Positions 47,253 to 58,980 of a stretch of 64,000 bases of DNA are shown here, piece after piece (the stretch's first letter is position 1; each line of letters begins with the position of its first letter). The stretch lies in the NCBI RefSeq assembly GCF_029227915.1, contig NC_079887.1, forward strand, positions 4,526,001 to 4,590,000, read 5' to 3'. The stretch is from Hydractinia symbiolongicarpus. Taxonomy: Eukaryota; Cnidaria; Hydrozoa; Anthoathecata; Hydractiniidae. The position numbers and the translations under genes were made by a program. The notes beneath the pieces were generated by a model, which ran no database searches, had not been told where the DNA came from, and worked only from the letters and a program-made list of their open reading frames with translations.

Positions 47253-48038
47253 GCGATTTCCCGTAAATCCCGGACTCGGCCCATATAGTCAAAAGTATAC
47301 AAAGAAAGTACCCAGGGAGTAAACTCATTTCCTGAACGATTTTTTAAATTATTTTTTCACCACTAAAACGCATGAGACTTGTAGTTTTCAAAAATGTTTT
47401 CATTTTTGATGAGACGCTTAATGAAAGAGGTTTAATCGCCGGCAAACGAAAACCCCCGATTTCCCGTAAATCCCGGGCTTGGCCCGTATAGTCGAATGTA
47501 TACAAAGGAAGTACCCAGGGAGTAAACTCATTTTCTGAACGATTTTTTAAATTATCTTTTCACCACTAAAACGCATAAGACTTGTAGTTTTCAAAAATGT
47601 TTTCATTTTTGATGAGACGCTTAATGAAAGAGGTTTAATCGCCGGCAAACGAAAACCCGCGATTTCCCGTAAATCCCGGGCTTGGCCCGTATAGTTGAAT
47701 GTAGATAAAGAAAGTACCCAGGAAGTAAACTCATTTCCTGAACGATTTTTTAAATTTTTTTTTCACCACTAAAACGCATGAAACTTGTAGTTTTCAAAAA
47801 TGTTTTCATTTTTGATAAGACGCTTAATGAAAGACGTTTAATCGCCGGCAAACGAAAACCCGCGATTTCCCGTAAATCCCGGGCTTGGCCCGTATAGTCG
47901 AATGTATACAAAGAAAGTACCCTGTGAGTAAACTCATTTCCAGAACGATTTTTTAAATTATTTTTCCACCATTAAAACGCATGTGACTTGTAGTTTTCAA
48001 AAATGTTTTCATTTTTGATGAGACGCATAATGAAAGAG

Positions 48039-48240
48039 GTTTAATCGCCGGCAAACGAAAAGCCGCGATTTCCCGTAAATCCCGGGCTTGGCCTGTATAG
48101 TCGAATGTATACAAAGAAAGTACCCAGGGAGTAAACTCATTTCCTGAACGATTTTTTAAATTACCTTTTCACCACTAAAACGCATAAGACTTGTAGTTTT
48201 CAAAAATGTTTTCATTTTTGATAATCGCCGGCAAACGAAA
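48039..48240 (+). repeat. Monomer with 23 bp internal deletion
   Basis: At 48222/48223 CATTTTTGAT is joined directly to AATCGCCGG; 23 bases (GAGACGC to AGGTTT) are absent. The monomer that contains it is about 180 bp long. The loss begins right after the 3' arm of the AT hairpin, a plausible fragile point (inference). Confidence 0.85.
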
Positions 48241-49959
48241 ACCCGCGATTTCCCGTAAATCCCGGGCTTGGCCCGTATAGTCGAATGTATACAAAGAAAG
48301 TACCCAGGGAGTAAACTCATTTCCTGAACGATTTTTTAAATTTTTTTTCACCACTAAAACGCATGAAACTTGTAGTTTTCAAAAATGTTTTCATTTTTGA
48401 TAAGACGCTTAATGAAAGACGTTTAATCGCCGGCAAACGAAAACCCGCGATTTCCCGTAAATCCCGGGCTTGGCCCGTATAGTCGAATGTATACAAAGAA
48501 AGTACCCTGTGAGTAAACTCATTTCCAGAACGATTTTTTAAATTATTTTTTCACCACTAAAACGCATGTGACTTGTAGTTTTCAAAAATGTTTTCGTTTT
48601 TGATGAGACGCATAATGAAAGAGGTTTAATCGCCGGCAAACGAAAACCCGCGATTTCCCGTAAATCCCGGGCTTGGCCCGTATAGTCGAATGTATACAAA
48701 GAAAGTACCCAGGGAGTAAACTCATTTCCAGAACGATTTTTTAAATTATTTTTTCACCACTAAAACGCATAAGACTTGTAGTTTTCAAAAATGTTTTCAT
48801 TTTTGATAAGACGCTGAATAAAAGAAGTTTAATCGCCGGCAAACGAAAACCGGCGATTTCCCATAAATCCCCTGCTTGGCCCGTATAGTTGAATGTATAT
48901 AAAGAAACTACCCAGGGAGTAAACTGATTTCCCGAACGATTTTTCAAATTATTTCTGCACCACTAGAACGAATGAGACTTGTAGTTTACAAAAATGTTTT
49001 CATTTTTAATGGGACGCTGAATAAAAAAAGTTTAATCGCCGGGAAACAAAAACCCGCGATTTCCCGTAAATCCCGGACTCGGCCCATATAGTCAAAAGTA
49101 TACAAAGAAAGTACCCAGGGAGTAAACTCATTTCCTGAACGATTTTTTAAATTATTTTTTCACCACTAAAACGCATGAGACTTGTAGTTTTCAAAATGTT
49201 TTTATTTTTGATGAGACGCTTAATGAAAGAGGTTTAATCGCCGGCAAACGAAAACCCCCGATTTCCCGTAAATCCCGGGCTTGGCCCGTATAGTTGAATG
49301 TATACAAAGAAAGTACCCAGGGAGTAAACTCATTTCCTGAACGATTTTTTAAATTTTTTTTTCACCACTAAAACGCATAAAACTTGTAGTTTTCAAAAAT
49401 GTTTTCATTTTTGATAAGACGCTTAATGAAAGACGTTTAATCGCCGGCAAACGAAAACCCGCGATTTCCCGTAAATCCCGGGCTTGGCCCGTATAGTCGA
49501 ATGTATACAAAGAAAGTACCCTGTGAGTAAACTCATTTCCAGAACGATTTTTTAAAATATTTTTTCACCACTAAAACGCATGTGACTTGTAGTTTTCAAA
49601 AATGTTTTCATTTTTGATGAGACGCATAATGAAAGAGGTTTAATCGCCGGCAAACGAAAACCCGCGATTTCCCGTAAATCCCGGGCTTGGCCCGTATAGT
49701 CGAATGTATACAAAGAAAGTACCCAGGGAGTAAACTCATTTCCTGAACGATTTTTTAAATTATCTTTTCACCACTAAAACGCATAAGACTTGTAGTTTTC
49801 AAAAATGTTTTTATTTTTGATGAGACGCTTAATGAAAGAGGTTTAATCGCCGGCAAACGAAAACCCGCGATTTCCCGTAAATACCGGGCTTGGCCCGTAT
49901 AGTCGAATGTATACAAAGAAAGTACTCAGGGAGTAAACTCATTTCCTGAACGATTTTTT

Positions 49960-50750
49960 AAATTATTTTTTCACCACTAAAACGCATGAGAATTGTAGTT
50001 TTCAGAAATGTTTTCATTTTTGATGGGACGCTTAATGAAAGTGGTTTAATCGCTGGCAAACGAAAACCCGCGATTTCCCGTAAATCCCGGGCTTGACCCG
50101 TATAGTCGAATGTATACAAAGAAAGTACCCTGTGAGTAAACTCAATTCCAAAACGATTTTTTAAATTATCTTTTCACCAATAAAACGCATGAGACTTGTA
50201 GTTTTCAAAAATGTTTTCATTTTTGATGAGACGCTGAATAAAAGAAGTTTAATCGCCGGCAAACGAAAACCCGCCATTTCCCGTAAACATTGGACTTGGC
50301 CCGTATAGTCAAAAGTATACAAAGAAAGTACCCAGGGAGTAAACTCATTTCCCAAACGATTTTTTAAATAGTTTTTCACCACCAAAACGCATGAGACTTG
50401 TAGTTTTCAAAAATGTTTTCATTTTTGATGAGACGCTTATTAAAAGAAGTTTAATCGCCGGCAAACGAAAACCCGCCATTTCCCGTAAACCCCGGACTTG
50501 GCCCGTATAGTCAAAAGTATACAAAGAAAGTACCCAGGGAGTAAACTCATTTCCCAAACGATTTTTTAAATAGTTTTTCACCACCAAAACGCATGAGACT
50601 TGTAGTTTTCAAAAATGTTTTCATTTTTGATGAGACGCTTAATGAAAGAGGTTTAATCGCCGGCAAACGAAAACCCGCGATTTCCCGTAAATCCCGGGTT
50701 TGGCCCGTATAGTCGAATGTATACAAAGAAAGTATCCTGTGAGTAAACTC
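49960..50750 (+). repeat. f-g-h island with duplicated h
   Basis: f (GAGAATTG, CAGAAATG), g (CAATTCCAAAACG, CACCAATAAAACG) and then two successive monomers with AATAGTTTTTCACCACCAAAACG at ~50369 and ~50571, 202 bp apart. The g end has GTAAACATTGGACTTGG, a three-base change of CCC to ATT, while the second copy keeps CCCCGG. It is the last left-domain HOR fragment before the subtype change near 51 kb. Confidence 0.75.
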
Positions 50751-51892
50751 ATTTCCAGAACAATTTTTTAAATTATTTTTTCACCACTAAAACGCATAAC
50801 ACTTATAGTTTTCAAAAATGTTTTCATTTTTGATGAGACGCTGAATAAAAGAAGTTTAATCGCCGCCAAACGAAAACCGGCGATTTCCCGTAAATCCCGG
50901 GCTTGGCCCGTATAGTTGAATGTATATAAAGAAAGTACCCAGGGAGTAAACTCATTTCCCGAACGATTTTTTAAATTATTATTTCACCACTAAAGCCCAT
51001 GAGCCTTGTAGTTTTTAAAAATGTTTTCATTTTTGATGAGACGCTGTATAAAAGGAGTTTAAGCGCCGGCAAACAAAAACCCACGATTTCCCGTAAATCC
51101 CGGACTCGGCCCGTATAGTCAAAAGTATACAAAGAAAGTACCCAGGGAGTAAACTCATTTCCCGAACGATTTTTTAAATTATTTTTTCACCACTAAAGCC
51201 CAAGAGCCTTGTAGTTTTTAAAAATTTTTTCATTTTTGATGAGACGCTGAATAAAAGGAGTTTAAGCGCCGGCAAATAAAAACCCGTGATTTCCCGTAAA
51301 TCCCGGACTCGGCCCGTATAGTCAAAAGTATACAAAGAAAGTACCCAGGGAGTAAACTCATTTCCCGAACGATTTTTTAAATTATTTTTCACCACTAAAA
51401 CGCAGGAGACTTGTAGTTTTCAGAAACGTTTTCATTTTTGATGAGACGCTGAATAAAAGAAGTTTAATCGCCGGCAAATGAAAACCCGCCATTTCCCGTA
51501 AACCCCGGACTTGGCCTGTATAGTCAAAAGTATACAAAGAAAGTACCCAGGGAGTAAACTCATTTCCCGAACGATTTTTTAAATACTTTTTCACCACTAA
51601 AACGCATGAGACTTGTAGTTTTCAAAAATGTTTTCATTTTTGATGAGACGCTGAAAAAAAGAAGTTTAATCGCCGGCAAACGAAAACCTGTGGTATCCCG
51701 TAAATCCCGGACTCGGCCCGTATAGTCAAAAGTATACAAAGTAAGTACCCAGGGAGTAAACTCATTTCCCGAACGATTTTTTAAATTGTTATTTCACCAC
51801 TAAAGCCCATGAGCCTTGTAGTTTTTAAAAATGTTTTCATTTTTGATGAGACGCTGTATAAAAGGAGTTTAAGCGCCGGCAAACAAAAACCC

Positions 51893-53309
51893 GCGATTTC
51901 CCGTAAATCCCAGACGCGGCCCGTATAGTCAAAAGTATACAAAGAAAGTACCCAGGGAGTAAACTCATTTCCCGAACGATTTTTTAAATTCTTTTTTCAC
52001 CACTAAAGCCCATGAGCCTTGTAGTTTTTAAAAATGTTGTCATTTTTGATGAGACGCTGAATAAAAGGAGTTTAAGCGCCGGCAAATAAAAACCCGTGAT
52101 TTCCCGTAAATCCCGGACTCGGCCCGTATAGTCAAAAGTATCCAAAGAAAGTACCCAGGGAGTAAACTCATTTCCCGAACGATTTTTTAAATTATTTTTC
52201 ACCACTAAAACGCAGGAGACTTGTAGTTTTCAAAAACGTTTTCATTTTTGATGAAACGCTGAATAAAAGAAGTTTAATCGCCGGCAAATAAAAACCCGCG
52301 ATTTCCCGTAAATCCCGGACTCGGCCCGTATAGTCAAAAGTATACAAAGAAAGTACCCAGGGAGTAAACTCATTTCCCGAACGATTTTTTAAATTATTTT
52401 TCACCACTAAAACGCAGGAGACTTGTAGTTTTCAGAAACGTTTTCATTTTTGATGAGACGCTGAATAAAAGAAGTTTAATCGCCGGCAAATGAAAACCCG
52501 CCATTTCCCGTAAACCCCGGACTTGGCCTGTATAGTCAAAAGTATACAAAGAAAGTACCCAGGGAGTAAACTCATTTCCCGAACGATTTTTTAAATACTT
52601 TTTCACCACTAAAACGCATGAGACTTGTAGTTTTCAAAAATGTTTTCATTTTTGATGAGACGCTGAATAAAAGAAGTTTAATCGCCGGCAAACGAAAACC
52701 TGTGATATCCCGTAAATCCCGGACTCGGCCCGTATAGTCAAAAGTATACAAAGAAAGTACCCAGGGAGTAAAGTCATTTCTCGAACGATTTTTTAAATTA
52801 TTATTTCACCAGTAAAGCCCATGAGACTTGTAGTGTTTAAAAATGTTTTCATTTTTGATGAGACGCTGATTAAAAGAAGTTTAATCGCCGGCAAACGAAA
52901 ACCCGCGACTTCCCGTAAATGCCGGACTCGGCCCGTATAGTCAAAAGTATACAAACAAAGTACCCAGGAAGTAAACTCATTTCCCGAACGATTTTTAAAT
53001 TATCTTTTCCCCACTAAAACGCATGAGACTTGTAGTTTTCAAAAATGTTTTCATCTTTGATGAGACGCTGAATAAAAGGGGTTTAATCGCCGGCAAACGA
53101 AAACCCGCAATTTCCCGTAAACCCCGGACTCGGCCTGTATAGTCAAAAGTATACAAAGGAAGTACTCAGGCAGTAAACTCATTTCCCGAACGATTTTTTA
53201 AATCATTTTTTCTCTACTAAAGCGCATGAGACTTTCAGTTTTCAAAAGTGTTTTTATTTTTGATGAGACGCTGAATAAAAGAAGTTCAATCGCCGGCAAA
53301 CGAAAACCC
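51893..53309 (+). repeat. Right-domain heptamer m-q-r-s-t-u-v, copy 1 (1,417 bp)
   Basis: Seven monomers in the order m, q, r, s, t, u, v; recurs in the same order at 56350-57767. The u monomer has AAAAGGGGTTTAATCG and a four-T tract variant. The v monomer is among the most diverged in the window, with CTTTCAG, AAAAGTGTTTTTATTT and GAAGTTCAATCG. Confidence 0.8.
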
Positions 53310-53849
53310 GCGATTTCCCGTAAGTCACGGACTCGGCCCGTATAGTCAAAAGTATACAAAGAAAGTACCCAGGGAGTAAACTCATTTCCCGAACGATTTT
53401 TTAAATTATTTTTTCACCACTAAAGCCCATGAGCCTTGTAGTTTTTAAAAATGTTTTCATTTTTGATAAGACGCTGAATAAAAGGAGTTTAAGCGCCGGC
53501 AAATAAAAACTTGCGATTTCCCGTAAATCCCGGACTCGGCCCGTATAGTCAAAAGTATACAAAGAAAGTACCCAGGGAGTAAACTCATTTCCCGAACGAT
53601 TTTTTAAATTATTTTTCACCACTAAAACGCAGGAGACTTGTAGTTTTCAGAAACGTTTTCATTTTTTATGAAACGCTGAATAAAAGAAGTTTAATCGCCG
53701 GCAAATAAAAACCCGCGATTTCCCGTAAATCCCGGACTCGGCCCGTATAGTCAAAAGTATTCAAAGAAAGTATCCAGGGAGTAAACTCATTTCCCGAACG
53801 ATTTTTTAAATTATTTTTCACCACTAAAACGCATGAAACTTGTAGTTTT

Positions 53850-55020
53850 CAAAAATGTTTTCATTTTTGATAAAACGCTTAATGAAAGACGTTTAATCGC
53901 CGGCAAACGAAAACCCGCGATTTCCCGAAAATCCCGGGCTTGGCCCGTATAGTCGAATGTATACAAAGAAAGTACCCAGGGAGTAAACTCATTTCCTGAA
54001 CGATTTTTTAAATTTTTTTTTCACCACTAAAACGCATGAAACTTGTAGTTTTCAAAAATGTTTTCATTTTTAATGAGACGCATAATGAAAGAGGTTTAAT
54101 CGCCGGCAAACGAAAACCCGCGATTTCCCGTAAATCCCGGGCTTGGCCCGTATAGTCGAATGTATACAAAGAAAGTACCCAGGGAGTAAACTCATTTCCT
54201 GAACGATTTTTTAAATTATTTTTTTACCACTAAAACGCATGTGACTTGTAGTTTTCAAAAATGTTTTCATTTTTGATGAGACGCATAATGAAAGAGGTTT
54301 AATCGCCGGCAAACGAAAACCCGCGATTTCCCGTAAATCCCGGGCTTGGCCCGTATAGTCGAATGTATACAAAGAAAGTACCCAGGGAGTAAACTCATTT
54401 CCTGAACGATTTTTTAAATTATTTCTTCACCACTAAAACGCATAAGACTTGTAGTTTTCAAAAATGTTTTCATTTTTGATGAGACGCTGAATAAAAGAAG
54501 TTTAATCGCCGGCAAACAAAAACCGGCGATTTCCCGTAAATCCCGGGTTTGGCCCGTATAGTCGAATGTATACAAAGAAAGTACCCAGGGAGTAAACTCA
54601 TTTCCTGAACGATTTTTTAAATTTTTTTTTCACCACTAAAACGCATGAAACTTGTAGTTTTCAAAAATGTTTTCATTTTTAATGAGACGCATAATGAAAG
54701 AGGTTTAATCGCCGGCAAACGAAAACCCGCGATTTCCCGTAAATCCCGGGCTTGGCCCGTATAGTCGAATGTATACAAAGAAAGTACCCAGGGAGTAAAC
54801 TCATTTCCTGAACGATTTTTTAAATTATTTCTTCACCACTAAAACGCATAAGACTTGTAGTTTTCAAAAATGTTTTCATTTTTGATGAGACGCTGAATAA
54901 AAGAAGTTTAATCGCCGGCAAACAAAAACCGGCGATTTCCCGTAAATCCCGGGTTTGGCCCGTATAGTCGAATGTATAAAAAGAAAGTACCCTGTGAGTA
55001 AACTCATTTCCAGAACAATT
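53850..55020 (+). repeat. Left-type island inside the right domain
   Basis: b-, a- and d-like monomers with GGGCTT headers and CGAATG return between heptamer fragments. A b-like monomer with the unusual combination AATGAGACGCATAATG appears at ~54.01 and again ~609 bp later at ~54.62 kb. After the second copy the a monomer is missing, so d follows at once. Confidence 0.72.
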
Positions 55021-56349
55021 TTTTAAATTATTTTTTCACCACTAAAACGCATAAGACTTATAGTTTTCAAAAATGTTTTCATTTTTGATGAGACGCTGAA
55101 TAAAAGAAGTTTAATCGCCGGCAAACGAAAACCGGCGATTTCCCGTAAATCCCGGGCTTGGCCCGTATAGTCGAATGTATACAAAGAAAGTACCCAGGGA
55201 GTAAACTCATTTCCCGAACGATTTTTTAAATTATTTTTTCACCACTAAAGCCCATGAGCCTTGTAGTTTTTAAAAATGTTTTCATTTTTGATGAGACGCT
55301 GAATAAAAGGAGTTTAAGCGCTGGCAAATAAAAACCCGCGATTTCCCGTAAATCCCGGACTCGGCCCGTATAGTCAAAAGTATACAAAGAAAGTACCCAG
55401 GGAGTAAACTCATTTCCCGAACGATTTTTTAAATTATTTTTCACCACTAAAATGCAGGAGACTTGTAGTTTTCAGAAACGATTTCATTTTTGATGAAACG
55501 CTGAATAAAAGAAGTTTAATCGCCGGCAAATAAAAACCCGCGATTTCCCGTAAATCCCGGACTCGGCCCGTATAGTCAAAAGTATACAAAGAAAGTACCC
55601 AGGGAGTAAACTCATTTCCCGAACGATTTTTTAAATTATTTTTCACCACTAAAACGCAGGAGACTTGTAGTTTTCAGAAACGTTTTCATTTTTGATGAGA
55701 CGCTGAATAAAAGAAGTTTAATCGCCGGCAAATGAAAACCCGCCATTTCCCGTAAACCCCGGACTTGGCCTGTATAGTCAAAAGTATACAAAGAAAGTAC
55801 TCAGGGAGTAAACTCATTTCCCGAACGATTTTTTAAATACTTTTTCACCACTAAAACGCATGAGACTTGTAGTTTTCAAAAATGTTTTCATTTTTGATGA
55901 GACGCTGAATAAAAGAAGTTTAATCGCCGGCAAACGAAAACCTGTGATATCCCGTAAATCCCGGACTCGGCCCGTATAGTCAAAAGTATACAAAGAAAGT
56001 ACCCAGGGAGTAAAGTCATTTCCCGAACGATTTTTTAAATTATTATTTCCCCACAAAAACGCATGAGACTTCTAGTTTTCAAAAATGTTTTCATCTTTGA
56101 TGAGACGCTGAATAAAAGAGGTTTAATCGCCGGCAAACGAAATCCCGCAATTTCCCGTAAACCCCGGACTCGGCCTGTATAGTCAAAGGTATACAAAGGA
56201 AGTACTCACGCAGTAAACTCATTTCCCGAACGATTTTTTAAATCATTTTTTCTCTACTAAAGCGCATGAGACTTTCAGTCTTCAAAAGTGTTTTTATTTT
56301 TGATGAGACGCTGAATAAAAGAAGTTCAATCGCCGGCAAACGAAAACCC

Positions 56350-57767
56350 GCAATTTCCCGTAAGTCACGGACTCGGCCCGTATAGTCAAAAGTATACAAA
56401 GAAAGTACCCAGGGAGTAAACTTATTTCCCGAACGATTTTTTAAATTATTTTTTCACCACTAAAGCCCATGAACCTTGTAGTTTTTAAAAATGTTTTCAT
56501 TTTTGATGAGACGCTGAATAAAAGGAGTTTAAGCGCCGGCAAATAAAAACCCGCGATTTCCCGTAAATCCCGGACTCGGCCCGCATAGTCAAAAGTATAC
56601 AAAGAAAGTACCCATGGAGTAAACTCATTTCCCGAACGATTTTTTAAATTATTTTTCACCACTAAAACGCAGGAGACTTGTAGTTTTCAGAAACGTTTTC
56701 ATTTTTGATGAAACGCTGAATAAAAGAAGTTTAATCGCCGGCAAATAAAAACCCGCGATTTCCCGTAAATCCCTGACTCGGCCCGTATAGTCAAAAGTAT
56801 ACAAAGAAAGTACCCAGGGAGTAAACTTATTTCCCGAACGATTTTTTAAATTATTTTTCACCACTAAAACGCAGGAGACTTGTAGTTTTCAGAAACGTTT
56901 TCATTTTTGATAAAACGCTGAATAAAAGAAGTTTAATCGCCGGCAAATGAAAACCCGCCATTTCCCGTAAACCCCGGACTTGGCCTGTATAGTCAAAAGT
57001 ATACAAAGAAAGTACCCAGGGAGTAAACTCATTTCCCGAACGATTTTTTAAATACTTTTTCACCACTAAAACGCATGAGACTTGTAGTTTTCAAAAATGT
57101 TTTTATTTTTGATGAGACGCTGAATAAAAGAAGTTTAATCGCCGGCAAACGAAAACCTGTGATATCCCGTAAATCCCGGACTCGGCATGTATAGTCAAAA
57201 GTATACAAAGAAAGTACCCAGGGAGTAAAGTCATTTCCCGAACGATTTTTTAAATTATTATTTCACCAGTAAAGCCCATGAGACTTGTAGTGTTTAAAAA
57301 TGTTTTCATTTTTGACGAGACGCTGAATAAAAGAAGTTTAATCGCCGGCAAACGAAAACCCGCGACTTCCCGTAAATCCCGGACTCGGCCCGTATAGTCA
57401 AAAGTATACAAACAAAGTACCCAGGAAGTAAACTCATTTCCCGAACGATTTTTTAAATTATCTTTTCCCCACTAAAACGCATGAGACTTGTAGTTTTCAA
57501 AAATGTTTTCATCTTTGATGAGACGCTGAATAAAAGAGGTTTAATCGCCGGCAAACGAAAACCCGCAATTTCCCGTAAACCCCGGACTCGGCCTGTATAG
57601 TCAAAAGTATACAAAGGAAGTACTCAAGCAGTAAACTCATTTCCCGAACGATTTTTTAAATCATTTTTTCTCTACTAAAGCGCATGAGACTTTCAGTTTT
57701 TAAAAGTGTTTTTATTTTTGATGAGACGCTGAATAAAAGAAGTTCAATCGCCGGCAAACGAAAACCC
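56350..57767 (+). repeat. Right-domain heptamer m-q-r-s-t-u-v, copy 2 (1,418 bp)
   Basis: Same order as 51893-53309. Just upstream (~55.85-56.34 kb) a shortened series s-u-v lacks t: at ~56.04 kb TTATTATTTCCCCACAAAAACGC joins a t-like front to a u-like end. The header GGACTCGGCATG at ~57178 is private. Confidence 0.8.
57159..57767 (+). repeat. t-u-v trimer, copy 1 (609 bp)
   Basis: Last three monomers of heptamer copy 2, repeated immediately at 57768. Shared private variants: TTTTTGACGAGACGC, TACTCAAGCAG, TTTTTAAAAGTG, TTTCCGGTAAGTCACGG and GGACTCTGCCCG. Confidence 0.85.
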
Positions 57768-58375
57768 GCGATTTCCGGTAAGTCACGGACTCTGCCCGTA
57801 TAGTCAAAAGTATACAAAAAAAGTACCCAGGGAGTAAACTCATTTCCCGAACGATTTTTTAAATTATTTTTTCACCACTAAAACGCATGAGACTTGTAGT
57901 GTTTAAAAATGTTTTCATTTTTGACGAGACGCTGAATAAAAGAAGTTTAATCGCCGCAAACGAAAACCCGCGACTTCCCGTAAATCCCGGACTCGGCCCG
58001 TATAGTCAAAAGTATACAAACAAAGTACCCAGGAAGTAAACTCATTTCCCGAACGATTTTTTAAATTATCTTTTCCCCACTAAAACGCATGAGACTTGTA
58101 GTTTTCAAAAATGTTTTCATCTTTGATGAGACGCTGAATAAAAGAGGTTTAATCGCCGGCAAACGAAAACCCGCAATTTCCCGTAAACCCCGGACTCGGC
58201 CTGTATAGTCAAAAGTATACAAAGGAAGTACTCAAGCAGTAAACTCATTTCCCGAACGATTTTTTAAATCATTTTTTCTCTACTAAAGCGCATGAGACTT
58301 TCAGTTTTTAAAAGTGTTTTTATTTTTGATGAGACGCTGAATAAAAGAAGTTCAATCGCCGGCAAACGAAAACCC
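57768..58375 (+). repeat. t-u-v trimer, copy 2 (608 bp)
   Basis: Tandem copy of 57159-57767, one base shorter through GCCGCAAACG (a G lost, ~57953). The front of its t monomer is replaced by a GCATGAGAC/TTATTTTTTC type, marking the exchange near 57.86-57.90 kb. Confidence 0.85.
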
Positions 58376-58479
58376 GCGATTTCCGGTAAGTCACGGACTC
58401 TGCCCGTATAGTCAAAAGTATACAAAAAAAGTACCCAGGGAGTAAACTCATTTCCCGAACGATTTTTTAAATTATTTTT

Positions 58480-58980
58480 TCACCACTAAAACGCATGAGA
58501 CTTGTAGTTTTCAGAAATGTTTTCATTTTTGATGGGACGCTTAATGAAAGTGGTTTAAGCGCTGGCAAACGAAAATCCGCGATTTCCCGTAAATCCCGGG
58601 CTTGACCAGTATAGTCGAATGTATACAAAGAAAGTACCCTGTGAGTAAACTCAATTCCAAAACGATTTTTTAAATTATCTTTTCACCAATAAAACGCATA
58701 AGACTTGTAGTTTTCAAAAATGTTTTCATTTTTGATGAGACGCTGAATAAAAGAAGTTTAATCGCCGGCAAACGAAAAACCGCAATTTCCCGTAAACGCC
58801 GGACTTGGCCCGTATAGTCAAAAGTATAAAAAGAAAGTACCCAGGGAGTAAACTCATTTCCCGAACGATTTTTTAAATAGTTTTTCACCACCAAAAACGC
58901 ATGAGACTTGTAGTTTTTAAAAATGTTTTCATTTTTGATGAGACGCTTAATGAAAGAGGTTTAATCGCCGGCAAACGAAA
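58480..58980 (+). repeat. f-g-h fragment in the right domain
   Basis: Left-domain subtypes f (CAGAAATG, GATGGG, AAAGTGG), g (CAATTCCAAAACG, CACCAATAAAACG) and h (AATAGTTTTTCACCACC) in the usual order, followed by o and m as in the reference HOR. The h monomer has an extra A (CACCACCAAAAACGC). The order f-g-h-o-m is thus shared by both domains. Confidence 0.75.
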
